Source: Pseudomonas sp. Gutcm_11s (lineage in GTDB: Bacteria > Pseudomonadota > Gammaproteobacteria > Pseudomonadales > Pseudomonadaceae). From it: a stretch of 64,000 nucleotides of DNA. The translations under genes and the position numbers were made by a program. Shown here piece by piece: positions 1-9,660 of this stretch; the stretch's first letter is position 1, and the number at the start of each line of letters is the position of its first letter. Under the pieces are notes generated by a model. It searched no databases. It had not been told where the DNA came from and was given only the letters and a program-made list of their open reading frames with translations. The stretch lies in assembly GCF_028649395.1 (NCBI RefSeq), contig NZ_JAQSUW010000018.1, forward strand, positions 1 through 64,000. The letters are read 5' to 3'.

Positions 1-3000
1 ACGTTCAGCGTGCCGTTGCTGACGCTGGTGCCGCCGCCGTAGGTGCTGGCGCCGCTGAGGGTCAGGGCGCCGCTGCCGACCTTGTCCAGGCCGCCGGCGC
101 CACCAATGACGCCGCCGAAGCTGCTGTTCTGGTTGTTGCCACCCAGGCCGAGGGTGAAGCCGTTGTTGACGGTCACGCCCCCCGCGCCAGCCAGCGCACC
201 AATGGTCTCGTTGCCGCTGACCAGCAGCTGGGTGCCGCTGGCCAGGTCGACCTGGGTGGTATCCGCCAGTGCGCTGCCGCCACTGACTTCGAGGTTGCCG
301 GCCTGCACGCTGAGCGGCCCGGTGAAGCTGTTGCTGCCGTTGAGGGTGGTGGTGCCAGCACCGGTCTTGGTCACGCCGCCGCTGCCGGAGATGCTGCCGG
401 CGTAGGTGCCGTTGCCGGTCTGCGTGATGTTGATCAGGGCGTTGTTGACGATGTCGGTGACCAGGTTCTGCGCGCCGCCCTGCAGGGTGCCAGCGTTGAC
501 CGACAGGGTGCCGCCATAGCCGCCGTTGCTACCGCCGAGGGTGAGTACGCCGTTGCCATTCTTGATCAGCGCGCCGTTGCCGCTGAGGTTGCCGTTCAGG
601 CCGAGAGCATTGTTGCCATTGAGGGTCAGGGCGCCATTGAGGGCGATATCGTTGCCCAGGTTCATCGCGCCGCTGGTGCTGAGGTTGGCCGGGCCGCCGA
701 CCGTCAGAGCACCGCTGCCCAGCGCATTGGCGTTGCCGAGCAGCAGGCTGCCGGCATTCAGGCTGGTGTTGCCGCTGTAGCCACTGTTGTTGCCGTTGAG
801 GGTCAGGCTGCCGGCGCCATTCTTGATCAGTGCGCCGCTGCCGCTGAGTACGCCCGTCAGGCCCAGGTCCTGGCTGCCGCCGAGAGTAAGGGTGTTGCCG
901 AGGGCGATGGCATTGCCCAGATTCAGCGTCTGGCTAGCGTCGAGGCCAGCGGCGCCGGTGACATTCAGCGTGCCGCTGCCCAGGGCACTGCCGTTGCCGA
1001 CGATCAGGTTGCCGCTGCCAAGGGTGGTGCCGCCGGCATAGGTGTTCACGCCATTGAGGGTCAGGTTGCCGGCGCCATTCTTGATCAGCGCGCCGTTGCC
1101 GCTGACCACGCCGCCCAGCGCCAGGGCCTGGCTGCCGTCGATGGTCAGGGTGTTGCCCAGGCCGATGGCATTGCCCAGGGCAATGCCGGTGCTGGCGTTG
1201 AGGCTGGAGGCGCCGGTGACCGCGAGCGCGCCGGTGCCGAGGGCGGTGTTGTTGCCGAGGGTCAGGCGCCCGCCGTTGAGGGTGGTGCCGCCGGCATAGC
1301 TGTTGGCCGCGGAAAGGGTGAGGGTGCCGGCGTCGTTTTTCACCAGCGAGCCGTTGCCGGCGACTATGCCGTTGAGGCCGAGGTTGCTGGCGCCGACGAT
1401 GGTCAGCGTGTCGTTCAGCTGCACGCCATTGCCGAGGCTGAGCGCAGTGTTGCTGCCCAGGTTGGCGGCGCCGGCCACGGTCAGGGCGCCACTGCCCAGC
1501 GCCGAGGCGTTGCCGACGATCAGGCTGCCGGCATTCAGCGTGGTGCCGCCGCCATAGCTGCTGGCGCCGTTGAGCACCAGGGTGCCGGCGCCGTCCTTGC
1601 TCAGGCCGCCGCTGCCGCCGAGGCTCTGGCCGAGGGTGAAGACGTTGCTCGCGCTGGCGATGTCGAAGCCGCCACCGCCGGCCTGCCAGGTGATGTCGCG
1701 GCTGGTACCGGTGAAGGTGTTGCCGGTCACGCGCAGGGTGCCGCCGTTGAACAGCAGGTCGCCGCCGGCATCGCCCAGGTTGGCGTCGCTGGCGACCTGC
1801 AGCACGCCCTCGCTGAGGGTGGTGTCGCCGAGGTAGTCGTTGGTGCCGCCGAGGATCAGGGTGCCGAAGTCGCGCTTGTTGATGCCGCCGCTGCCGGTGA
1901 TGCGCGTGGCGATGGTGGCCGTGGCGTTGGGGTCGACCCGCACCACCAGGCTGCTGCCCGCCGCGGCCAGGCTGCCGCTGCCGCCGAGGGTGTAGCCGTC
2001 ACTGACGAACTGCAGGCCGGTGGTGACCTGGTTGCCGACGACGTTGACGTTGCCGGCGGTGCCGGTGAACACGGCGAAGCCGTTGTTCCACACTTCCTGG
2101 GTGATGCCCGCCTGGTTGGTCCAGGTGCTCAGGCCGCCCCAGGTGCCGCTGCCACCGAGGATGCCGCCGAGGGTGTCGGCGGCGGAGTCCCAGAATTGCA
2201 GGGTGCTGCTGCCGTCCTGCAGCACCAGGTTGACCTGGCCATCGATGGCGGTCTGGATGGTCGCCAGGTTGCTGCCAGGCAGGGAGCCTAGCGCCATGCC
2301 GTTGTCGGTGAGCTGGCCCGCGGCGTAGTCGAACAGGCGGTAGGTGCCGAGGCCGAAGCCGCCGGCCGCGTTGACGTTGAGGGTGCCGTCGAGTACCAGG
2401 GCGCCATTGACCCGCACCAGGCTCTGGCTGGTGGGGGCGCCGAGGGTGGCATTGAGTTGCGAGCCGGCATTCAGGCTGAGGCTGTCGACGGTCAGGGTCT
2501 GCCCGCTGCTGGCGGCGAGTGCGCCGCCGTTGGCGACGTTCACCGCGCCGGCGATGGTGCCGGTGCCGGTCAGGGTCGCGCCGTTGCCGACCGCGACGCC
2601 GCTGCCCAGCGCGCCGGTGACGTTGAGGGTGCCGTTGCTGACGTTGGTGCCGCCGCTGTAGGTGTTGGCGCCGCTGAGGGTCAGGCTGCCGCTGCCGACT
2701 TTGTCCAGGCCGCCGGCGCCACCGATGACGCCGCCGAAGGTGCTGTTCTGGTTGTTGCCGCCCAGGCCGAGGGTGAAGGTGTTGCCGAGGGTCACGCCAC
2801 CGGTGCCGGTCAGCGAGCCGATGGTTTCGTTGCCATTGATCAGCAGGCCGCTGCCGCCGGCCAGGTTGATCGCCAGGTTGTCGGCCACCGCCGTACCGCC
2901 ATTCAGCGCGACGCTGCCAGCCTGCACATCGAGGCCGCCGGTGAAGCTGTTGCTGCCGCTCAGGGTCAGGGTGCCGGCGCCGCTCTTGATCACGCTGCCG

Positions 3001-6000
3001 CTGCCGGAGATCAGACCGCCATAGGTGCCGTTGGCGGCCTGGGTGATGTTGACCAGGGCGTTGTTGACGATGTTGTTGACCAGGTTCTGCGCACCGCCCT
3101 GCAGGGTGCCGGCGTTGACCGCGAGGGTGCCGCCGTAGCCGCCATTGCTGCCGCCGAGGGTGAGCGTGCCGCTGCCGTTCTTGATCAGCGCGCCGCTGCC
3201 GCTGAGGGCGCCATTGAGGCCGAGGTTGTTGTTGCCGTTGAGGCTCAGCTCGGCGTTCAGGGCGACGGCGTTGCCCAGGGTCAGCGGGCTACTGGTGCTG
3301 AGGGTCGAGACGCCGTTGACCGTCAGCGCGCCGCTGCCCAGTGCGGTGTTGCTGCCGAGGATCAGGTCACCGCCGGCCAGGTTGGTGCCGCCGGCATAGG
3401 TGTTGTTGCCGCTCAGGGTCAGGCTGCCACCGCCGCTCTGGCTCAGGCTGCCGGCACCGCTGAGCACGCCGCCGAAGGCGAGGGCATGGCCGGCTGTGTT
3501 TACGTTGAGTCCTGCTCCCAGCTGCACGGCGTTGTTCAGGCTGTAGTCGGCGTTGCTGCTGAGGGTGGCATTGCCGCCCACGGCCAGTGCGCCGCTGCCC
3601 AGGGCGTTGGCGTTGCCCAGGGTCAGGGTGCCGGCGTTGAGCTGGGTGCCGCCGTGGCTGTTGCTGCCGCTGAGCAGCAGGTTGCCGGCGCCGTTCTTGA
3701 TCAGTGTGCCGCTGCCGCTGAGCGCGCCGCTCAGGCCCAGGTCATGGCTGCCGGCGAGGGTCAGGTTGGCGCCGAGGCCGATGGTATTGGCCAGGCTCAG
3801 GTTGCGGTTGCCGTCGAGGGTGGCGGCGCCGCTGACAGTGAGTGCGCCGCTGCCGAGGGCGCCGTTGTTGCCCAGGGTCAGGCTGCCGCCCGCCAGGTTG
3901 GTGCCGCCTGAGTAGGTGTTGGCGGCGTTCAGAGTCAGTGCGCCGGCGCCACTCTTGATCAGGCTGCCGCTGCCATCGAGCACGCCGTTGAGGGTCAGCG
4001 CCTGGGTACCATCGATGGTCAGGCCTGCGCCGAGGCTGAGGTTGTTGGCCAGCGCGACGGTGTTGTTGGCGTTGAGGCTGGCGGTGCCGGCGACGTTGAG
4101 CGTGCCGAGGCCGAGGGCGGTGTTGCTGCCCAGGCTCAGGCGCCCGCCGCTCAGCGTGGTGCCGCCGGCGTAGCTGTTGTTGCCGGAGAGGGTCAGGGTA
4201 CTGCTGCCGTTCTTCACCAGCGCTCCACTGCCGGCGATTGCCCCGGTGAGGCCGAGGTCATGGCTGCCGGGCACGCTGAGGGTGCCGTTGAGCTGCACGG
4301 CATTACCCAGCGCGAGGGCGCTGCTGCTGTCCAATGTGGCGGCGCCACCGACGGTGAGTTGGCCGCTGCCGAGCGCCGTGGCGCTGCCGACCACCAGGCC
4401 GCCGTTGTTCAGCGTGGTGCCGCCGGCGTAGGTGTTGGCGTTGCTGAGGGTGAGCACGCCACTGCCGTTCTTGACCAGCGCGCCGCTGCCGGACAGCACG
4501 CCGTTGAGCGTGGTGTTGTTGGCCCCGGTCAGGCCCAGGGTGGCATTGAGGGCGATGGCGTTGGCGATCACCCGGTTGGCGGTGCTGCTCAGGGTCGAGT
4601 TGCCGGCCACGGTGAGGGCGCCGCTGCCGAGCGCGGCGTCGCCACCGAGGATCAGGGTGCCGGCATTCAGGGTGGTGCCGCCGGCGTAGTTGCTGTTGCC
4701 GGAGAGGGTCAGGCTGCCGCTGCCGTTCTTGATCAGACTGCCCGCGCCGCTGATGTTGCCGCTCAGCGTCTGCGCGTGTGCGCCGCTGTCCAGAGTCAGC
4801 GCAGCGCCTAGGGCCACGGCGTTGCTCAGGCTGTAGTCGCCGCTGCCGGTCAGGGTGGCGGCGCCGCCGACGTTGAGCGGGCCGCTGCCGAGCGCGCCGT
4901 TGCTGCCGATGTTGAGGGTGCCGGCGTTGAGGGTGGTACCACCGCTGTAGATATTGGCGCCGTTGAGCGAGAGCACGCCACTGCCGTTCTTGACCAGGCT
5001 GCCGCCGCCGCTGACCACGCCGTTGAGGCCGAGGTCATGGCTGCCGACCAGGGTCAGCGCATTGCCGAGCACCACCGCGTTGTTCACGGCCAGCGCCGCG
5101 CTGCTGTCCAGGGAGCTGGCGCCAGCCACGTTGAGCGCGCCGCTGCCCAGGGCGCCAGCGTTGCCGAGGGTCAGGCTACCAGCGTTCAGCGTGGTGCCGC
5201 CGGCATAGCTGTTGGCGCTGTTGAGGGTCAGGTTGGCGGCGCCATTCTTGACCAGGCTGCCGTTGCCGCTGATGGCGCCATTGAGGGTCAGGTCCTGGGC
5301 GCCGGTCAGGCCGAGCGCCGCGTTGAGCGCGATGGTGTTGTTGACCACGCGTGCGGCGGTGCCGGTCAGGGTGGCGTTGCCGGCGACGGTCAGCGCACCG
5401 AGGCCGAGGGCGGCATTGCTGCCCAGGTTGAGGGTGCCGGCATTCAGCGTGGTGCCGCCGGAGTAGCTGTTGAGGCCGGACAGGGTCAGGGTGTTGTTGC
5501 CGCTCTTGACCAGCTGGCCGGTGCCGGTGATCGCCCCGGTCAGCCCGAGGTTGTAGGCGCTGTTGACGGTCAGGGCATCGTTGAGCAGCACGTTGTTGCC
5601 GAGGTTGAGCGCTTGCGAGCTGCTCAGGCTGCCGGGGCCGTTGACGGTCAGCACGCCGCTGCCGAGTGCGGCGCTATTACCAGCGCTGACGGTGCCGGTG
5701 TTGAGGATGATGCCGCCCTGGAAGGTATTGGCGCCGTTCAGGGCCAGGGTGCCGCCACCGATCTTGGTCAGCGAGCCGGTGCCGCTGACCACGCCGTTCA
5801 GCGTCATGTCGTTGCTGCCCGGCAGGCTCAGGGCATTGCTCAGCACCACATTGTTGGCCAGCGTGCGCGCCGCGGTGCCGGCCAGGTTGCTGGCGCCGGT
5901 GACGGACAGAGTGCCTGTGCCCAGCGCCAGGTCGTTGCCCAGCAACAGGCCGCCGGCGCCAAGGATGGTGCCGCCGCTGTAGTTGTTGCCGCCGGAGAGG

Positions 6001-7220
6001 GTCAGCACGCTGCTGCCGTTCTTCACCAGTGCGCCGCTGCCGCTGATCGCACCGCTCAGGCCGAAGTCGTTGCTGCCCTGGGCGGTCAGCCCGCCGCTGT
6101 CCAGGCTGATCACGTTGGTCAGTACCAGCCCGGCGCTGCCGGCCTGGATCGCGCCACCGTTGCCGGTCAGCAGGCCGCTGCCGAAGGCGCCGGCGTTGTT
6201 GAAGATGACCAACCCGCCATTCAGCAGGCTGCTGCCGGAAACCGGTGTGCCGCCGAGCGTCCAGGTGCCGCTGTTGACCCGCAGGTTGCCGAAGTTGATG
6301 TAGTTGGCGCCGTCGATCACGCCGCTGCCGCTGATACCGCTGCCGGTGCCGCTGACGGCGTTCTGCAGGATCAGCGTGTTGTTGCCGCCAGCGCCGCCAT
6401 CGATCACGCCGGGAGCGGAGAAGCCCAGGCCGAGGCCGGCGATGTTGAGGATGTTGAGGTTGGCGCTGGCGCCGTTGGACACCGTCGAGCCGGTGACGGC
6501 GGTAAAGGTGTTGGCGCTGTTTGCGCCCATGTTCACGCTGCCGTTGATGGTGCCGGCATTGATGAAGGTGTTGCCGGGTAGCGATGCCTGGAAACCGACC
6601 CGGCCATTGATGGTGCCGGTGTTGATCATGTTGACCTGGCCGCCACCGTAGATGGCGACCTGCGGGGTGTCTGCCTGCAGCACCGTGACGTTGGCCAGCA
6701 CGTTGGAACCGATGATGCCGGCGTTGTTGATGTTGGTTACGCCGCCGGCGCCGTTCTGCACGCGGATGGCGAAGCCGGAGAGGTTGAGCAGGTCAACGGC
6801 GACGCCGGTGGTGCCGTTGATGGTGCCGGTGCTGAGGTTGTTGATGGTGACGGTGCTGGCGTTGGTGTTGCCGATCACCACGCCATTGTTGAGCACCGAC
6901 AGGCCGAGCAGGCTCGGGTTGATGATCCCGGCGTTGTGCAGGGTGACGTTGTTGCCGGTCATGGTCATCGCCGTGCCGAGCAAGCCGAGCAGGGCCGATG
7001 CCCCTGCGCCGTTGTTGACCGTGGCGGTGAGGTTGTCCTTGGTGCTGGAGAACGGAGCGAGCCCGCTGGCTACCGTGGCGCAGGTGACGGTGGTGCTACC
7101 GAGCGGTAGAACGCAATCCGCCTGAGCCCCGCTCGCCGCCAGGAAGGCGGCAAACAGCAATGAGAGCTGCGCAGGGCATCTTTTCGAATCGCGCAGCAAT
7201 GTCGATTGCCAAAAGTCCAT
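1..7220 (-). CDS. Giant autotransporter adhesin with beta-strand repeats (3' end outside window)
   Basis: Reading the minus strand from an ATG at 7220 gives one frame; every stretch I translated along it is open to the window edge (over 2400 codons). GGGGGAG lies 7 nt before the ATG. The protein starts with a signal peptide (hydrophobic LSLLFAAFLAASGAQA, cleavage near residue 34). A Gly/Asn/Thr-rich region follows, with recurring NNAGII and NTGTING turns. Next comes a long array of units of about 85-87 residues with the pattern GSLVKNG..TLTLSG.N.Y.GGTTLNAGTL. This is the autotransporter-associated beta-strand repeat, expected to form a surface-exposed beta-helix. At about 2010-2340 the array is interrupted by a different segment with many Trp (STLQFWDSAADTLGG, GTWGG, WTNQAG, VWNNGFAVFTGTAG) that resembles the start of a second passenger module; repeats then resume. 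The C-terminal outer-membrane barrel is not in the window. Many long plus-strand frames here are antisense shadows. Family call is firm; ligand unknown. Confidence 0.9.
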   Translation of the reverse strand, partial: MDFWQSTLLRDSKRCPAQLSLLFAAFLAASGAQADCVLPLGSTTVTCATVASGLAPFSSTKDNLTATVNNGAGASALLGLLGTAMTMTGNNVTLHNAGIINPSLLGLSVLNNGVVIGNTNASTVTINNLSTGTINGTTGVAVDLLNLSGFAIRVQNGAGGVTNINNAGIIGSNVLANVTVLQADTPQVAIYGGGQVNMINTGTINGRVGFQASLPGNTFINAGTINGSVNMGANSANTFTAVTGSTVSNGASANLNILNIAGLGLGFSAPGVIDGGAGGNNTLILQNAVSGTGSGISGSGVIDGANYINFGNLRVNSGTWTLGGTPVSGSSLLNGGLVIFNNAGAFGSGLLTGNGGAIQAGSAGLVLTNVISLDSGGLTAQGSNDFGLSGAISGSGALVKNGSSVLTLSGGNNYSGGTILGAGGLLLGNDLALGTGTLSVTGASNLAGTAARTLANNVVLSNALSLPGSNDMTLNGVVSGTGSLTKIGGGTLALNGANTFQGGIILNTGTVSAGNSAALGSGVLTVNGPGSLSSSQALNLGNNVLLNDALTVNSAYNLGLTGAITGTGQLVKSGNNTLTLSGLNSYSGGTTLNAGTLNLGSNAALGLGALTVAGNATLTGTAARVVNNTIALNAALGLTGAQDLTLNGAISGNGSLVKNGAANLTLNSANSYAGGTTLNAGSLTLGNAGALGSGALNVAGASSLDSSAALAVNNAVVLGNALTLVGSHDLGLNGVVSGGGSLVKNGSGVLSLNGANIYSGGTTLNAGTLNIGSNGALGSGPLNVGGAATLTGSGDYSLSNAVALGAALTLDSGAHAQTLSGNISGAGSLIKNGSGSLTLSGNSNYAGGTTLNAGTLILGGDAALGSGALTVAGNSTLSSTANRVIANAIALNATLGLTGANNTTLNGVLSGSGALVKNGSGVLTLSNANTYAGGTTLNNGGLVVGSATALGSGQLTVGGAATLDSSSALALGNAVQLNGTLSVPGSHDLGLTGAIAGSGALVKNGSSTLTLSGNNSYAGGTTLSGGRLSLGSNTALGLGTLNVAGTASLNANNTVALANNLSLGAGLTIDGTQALTLNGVLDGSGSLIKSGAGALTLNAANTYSGGTNLAGGSLTLGNNGALGSGALTVSGAATLDGNRNLSLANTIGLGANLTLAGSHDLGLSGALSGSGTLIKNGAGNLLLSGSNSHGGTQLNAGTLTLGNANALGSGALAVGGNATLSSNADYSLNNAVQLGAGLNVNTAGHALAFGGVLSGAGSLSQSGGGSLTLSGNNTYAGGTNLAGGDLILGSNTALGSGALTVNGVSTLSTSSPLTLGNAVALNAELSLNGNNNLGLNGALSGSGALIKNGSGTLTLGGSNGGYGGTLAVNAGTLQGGAQNLVNNIVNNALVNITQAANGTYGGLISGSGSVIKSGAGTLTLSGSNSFTGGLDVQAGSVALNGGTAVADNLAINLAGGSGLLINGNETIGSLTGTGGVTLGNTFTLGLGGNNQNSTFGGVIGGAGGLDKVGSGSLTLSGANTYSGGTNVSNGTLNVTGALGSGVAVGNGATLTGTGTIAGAVNVANGGALAASSGQTLTVDSLSLNAGSQLNATLGAPTSQSLVRVNGALVLDGTLNVNAAGGFGLGTYRLFDYAAGQLTDNGMALGSLPGSNLATIQTAIDGQVNLVLQDGSSTLQFWDSAADTLGGILGGSGTWGGLSTWTNQAGITQEVWNNGFAVFTGTAGNVNVVGNQVTTGLQFVSDGYTLGGSGSLAAAGSSLVVRVDPNATATIATRITGSGGINKRDFGTLILGGTNDYLGDTTLSEGVLQVASDANLGDAGGDLLFNGGTLRVTGNTFTGTSRDITWQAGGGGFDIASASNVFTLGQSLGGSGGLSKDGAGTLVLNGASSYGGGTTLNAGSLIVGNASALGSGALTVAGAANLGSNTALSLGNGVQLNDTLTIVGASNLGLNGIVAGNGSLVKNDAGTLTLSAANSYAGGTTLNGGRLTLGNNTALGTGALAVTGASSLNASTGIALGNAIGLGNTLTIDGSQALALGGVVSGNGALIKNGAGNLTLNGVNTYAGGTTLGSGNLIVGNGSALGSGTLNVTGAAGLDASQTLNLGNAIALGNTLTLGGSQDLGLTGVLSGSGALIKNGAGSLTLNGNNSGYSGNTSLNAGSLLLGNANALGSGALTVGGPANLSTSGAMNLGNDIALNGALTLNGNNALGLNGNLSGNGALIKNGNGVLTLGGSNGGYGGTLSVNAGTLQGGAQNLVTDIVNNALINITQTGNGTYAGSISGSGGVTKTGAGTTTLNGSNSFTGPLSVQAGNLEVSGGSALADTTQVDLASGTQLLVSGNETIGALAGAGGVTVNNGFTLGLGGNNQNSSFGGVIGGAGGLDKVGSGALTLSGASTYGGGTSVSNGTLN

Positions 7221-7598
7221 TTACTGACTCCCCCCGGCAGGGGATTTCCGCCCTAGCGAACGACCGGCGCACTGCTTAAAGACACCCTGTAATCCACGTT
7301 CTTGTTCGAGTGGTTATGTTTCCAACCTAGAGTCATTTCGCCACCACGCAAGTCGATGGCGGCGCTTATGGATGAGCGGTCGTTTCCTGGCGAAACGGCC
7401 AGGTTGCTGCACGGGCTCTGTAGCGGCTTTCTCCGCCGAAAACGGCAAGTGGTCAGAAACTGCCGGCTCGGTCAGGTGAGGCGTAACGGCGCAGGCGAGC
7501 CGGCATTCGTCGATTTCGCTGCGGGCTCATCTGTCGTAATCTATTTGAGAATTATTATTATGTATGCCGCCGGTTTCCCGGTGGCGGGGGAGTTCCCT
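7221..7598. other. Divergent intergenic region between autotransporter and response regulator
   Basis: This 378-bp gap must hold the promoters of both divergent genes. A plus-strand frame in phase with the response regulator is open back to about 7302, but it lacks a ribosome site and family-like sequence, so I leave it untranslated. The right end holds the Fur-box-like site at 7545-7563. I see no RNA gene. Confidence 0.6.
7545..7563 (+). promoter_or_regulatory. Fur-box-like operator upstream of the two-component/TonB-receptor genes
   Basis: The AT-rich run TTGAGAATTATTATTATGT stands out in GC-rich DNA. Its reverse complement contains AATAATAATTCTCAA, close to the GATAATGATAATCATTATC Fur consensus. 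It ends 35 nt before the response-regulator ATG, where it could overlap the promoter. Iron control also fits the TonB receptor downstream. This is a pattern match only. Confidence 0.55.
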
Positions 7599-8297
7599 AT
7601 GTCGGCCAACCTGGCCCGCATCCTCATCATCGAGGACGACACCACCCTGTGCGCCCAGCTCGGCGAGCTGCTGCGCGGCCAGGGCTATGCCACCCGTTGC
7701 AGCCACCTGGGCGAGGACGGCCTGGCCATGGCGCTGGAAGAACAGCCGGACCTGGTGCTGCTCGACGTGCTGCTGCCGGACATCAGCGGCCTGGTGGTGC
7801 TGCGCCGCCTGCGTGAACAGCAGCAGACGCCGGTGATCATGCTCACCGCCTGCGGTGCCGAGGAGGAACGCATTCGTGGCCTGCGCCACGGCGCTGACGA
7901 CTACCTGCCCAAGCCGTTCAACATTACCGAGCTGCAGCTGCGCATCGACGCGGTGCTGCGCCGTACCCGCCCGGTCGAGGCCGCCCGGGGCGTGCAGCCG
8001 AGCAGCCTGCAGATCGATGAGCTGCACCTGGATCGCCATGCCCAGCAGGCACGGGTTGGCGAATGCCAGCTGACGCTGACGCCGATCCAGTTCCGCCTGC
8101 TCTGGCAACTGGTCAGCCAGCGTGGCGAGGCGCTGAGCAAACCGTACCTGTATCGCGTGGTGCTGGAGCGCGAATACAGCAGCTACGACCGCGGCCTGGA
8201 CATGCACGTCAGCCGCATCCGCCGGCGCCTGGTCGAGGCTGGCCTGGGCGCCGACCGCCTGCAGACCCTGCACGGCCGCGGGTACGCCTTCGCATGA
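7599..8297 (+). CDS. OmpR-family response regulator
   Basis: A 232-residue DNA-binding response regulator. The receiver domain has acidic residues E12-D13-D14, phospho-acceptor D56 (LLDVLLPDISG) and K105 (LPKPF). A C-terminal winged-helix domain follows (LTPIQFRLLWQL; SYDRGLDMHVSRIRRRL; HGRGYAFA). The ATG at 7599 is chosen because GGGGAG lies 6 nt before it and family homology starts there; ATG 7560 is an in-frame alternative. The stop overlaps the kinase start by ATGA, so the pair is co-translated. Arrangement with a kinase and a TonB receptor resembles PfeRS/PirRS siderophore-sensing systems, suggesting it activates the receptor gene; that is inference. Confidence 0.9.
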   Translation: MSANLARILIIEDDTTLCAQLGELLRGQGYATRCSHLGEDGLAMALEEQPDLVLLDVLLPDISGLVVLRRLREQQQTPVIMLTACGAEEERIRGLRHGADDYLPKPFNITELQLRIDAVLRRTRPVEAARGVQPSSLQIDELHLDRHAQQARVGECQLTLTPIQFRLLWQLVSQRGEALSKPYLYRVVLEREYSSYDRGLDMHVSRIRRRLVEAGLGADRLQTLHGRGYAFA

Positions 8298-9622
8298 AAC
8301 GGCAACTGTTCTGGAAGCTGTGCATCGTCATCGCCGTCGGCAGTGTGCTGCTGTTCTGGCTGATCGCCCGCCTGGCCTGGCAGACCGAGGAGCGCATGAG
8401 CTTCATCGACGCCGAGCACCAGCAGACCCTGCGCCACTACGGCGCCCAGGCCGAGGCGCTGTACCGCGCCGGTGATCACGATGCGCTGGCGCGCTGGCTG
8501 ACCACCCTGCAGGAACAGGAGCAGACCTGGGCGGCGGTGGTCGAGTCCGAGGTGCATCCGCTGGCCGGCAGCGTGCTCAACGAGCGTTTCACCGAGGGCT
8601 TCAGCCTGGGCCGTGATGTGTCCTGGAAGATCCACCTGTATTTCCCGGAGAACCCGATCATGGATCTGCCGTTCGCCGACGGCAAAACCCACTTTCTGAT
8701 CATCCTGCCGCAGCGCATGCGCCCCGGCCTGTACTGGCACCAGGTCTGGCTGCTGCTGCAGTTCGTCGTACCGCTGGCCATGCTGGTGGGCGTGTGCTGG
8801 CTACTTTATCGCCACCTGATGCAGCCGCTCGGGCGCCTGGAGCAGGCGACCCGGCAGTTCGCCGAGGGCGGCTACGGCGTGCGCGTGCGCTCGCTGCTCG
8901 GCTCGCGTAACGACGAGCTGGCCAACCTGGCGGAGACCTTCGACGCCATGGCCGAGCGCACCGGTCAGCTGATCATCGACCAGCGCCAGCGCCTGGCCGA
9001 CATGTCCCACGAGCTGCGCACGCCGCTTACCCGCATCGAGATGGCGGTCAGCCTGGCCGAGCAGGACCCGGGCAACGACCGCCTGCTCGAGCGTATTCGT
9101 GGTGAGTGCGGCGAGATGCGCCGCCTGGTGGAAGACGCCCTGACCCTGGGCTGGCTGGAGAACGAGCGCCCCGATTTGCGCGACGAGACCCTCGACCTCA
9201 CCGAGTTGGTCGACAGCATCCTCGACGATGCGCGTTTCGAATTCCCCGACCGCCGCCTGGTCGCCGAGCTACCGGGCGAGGCGCCGCTGGCCGGCACCAG
9301 CCAGCGGGCGCTGGGCCAGGCCATCGAGAACGTGGTGCGCAACGCTCTGGACCACACCCCGCCAGGCGGCGAGGTGCGGGTGGCGCTGGAGCATGGCGAG
9401 CGCGGCTTCCGCCTGACCGTCACCGACCAGGGCCCAGGCGTGCCCGAGCAGTGGCTGGAGCGGATATTCAGCCCGTTTTTCCGCGTGTCCGGCGAGCGCG
9501 CCGGCTTCGGCCTCGGCCTGGCCCTGGCCGAGCGCCAGGTGCAGGCCACCGGCGGGCGCATCCTGGCGCGCAACCTGGCGGGCGGCGGCCTGCAGCTGGA
9601 GCTGCAGTTACCAGGCGCGTAA
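8294..9622 (+). CDS. Inner-membrane sensor histidine kinase
   Basis: A 442-residue sensor kinase. TM1 is at about residues 9-29 and TM2 at about 150-172. They enclose a periplasmic sensor of about 120 residues with the segment PIMDLPFADGKTHFLIILPQ. A HAMP linker follows (LMQPLGRLEQATRQFAEGGYG), then the H-box with H239 (MSHELRTPLTRIEM), an N-box (ENVVRNALDHTP) and G-boxes (DQGPGVPEQ; GFGLGLAL). It begins within the regulator's stop codon. It probably senses the substrate, or the iron state, served by the receptor gene 90 nt downstream. The signal cannot be read from sequence. Confidence 0.9.
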   Translation: MKRQLFWKLCIVIAVGSVLLFWLIARLAWQTEERMSFIDAEHQQTLRHYGAQAEALYRAGDHDALARWLTTLQEQEQTWAAVVESEVHPLAGSVLNERFTEGFSLGRDVSWKIHLYFPENPIMDLPFADGKTHFLIILPQRMRPGLYWHQVWLLLQFVVPLAMLVGVCWLLYRHLMQPLGRLEQATRQFAEGGYGVRVRSLLGSRNDELANLAETFDAMAERTGQLIIDQRQRLADMSHELRTPLTRIEMAVSLAEQDPGNDRLLERIRGECGEMRRLVEDALTLGWLENERPDLRDETLDLTELVDSILDDARFEFPDRRLVAELPGEAPLAGTSQRALGQAIENVVRNALDHTPPGGEVRVALEHGERGFRLTVTDQGPGVPEQWLERIFSPFFRVSGERAGFGLGLALAERQVQATGGRILARNLAGGGLQLELQLPGA

Positions 9623-9660
9623 CAGTTGTAAAAGTGATTTCCTCCCGCTCGGCTTGAGGC

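Noticed and set aside
2457..3911. 484-codon plus-strand frame inside the autotransporter, and the many 84-120-codon plus frames around it
   Set aside because: They are antisense to the repeat array. Their repetitive Pro/Leu- or Ala/Gly-rich translations mirror the minus-strand repeats, and none has a ribosome site.
5037..6581. 514-codon plus-strand frame rich in Ala, Gly, Val and Gln
   Set aside because: Exact codon-register antisense of the autotransporter; low-complexity translation.
1..7220. CRISPR-like or satellite repeat array
   Set aside because: Repeats are about 255-267 bp, diverged, in frame and protein-coding, not short direct repeats with unique spacers.
7302..7598. 99-codon N-terminal extension of the response regulator
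   Set aside because: Includes an untranslated region with a Fur-box-like site; receiver homology begins after ATG 7599, which has a proper ribosome site.
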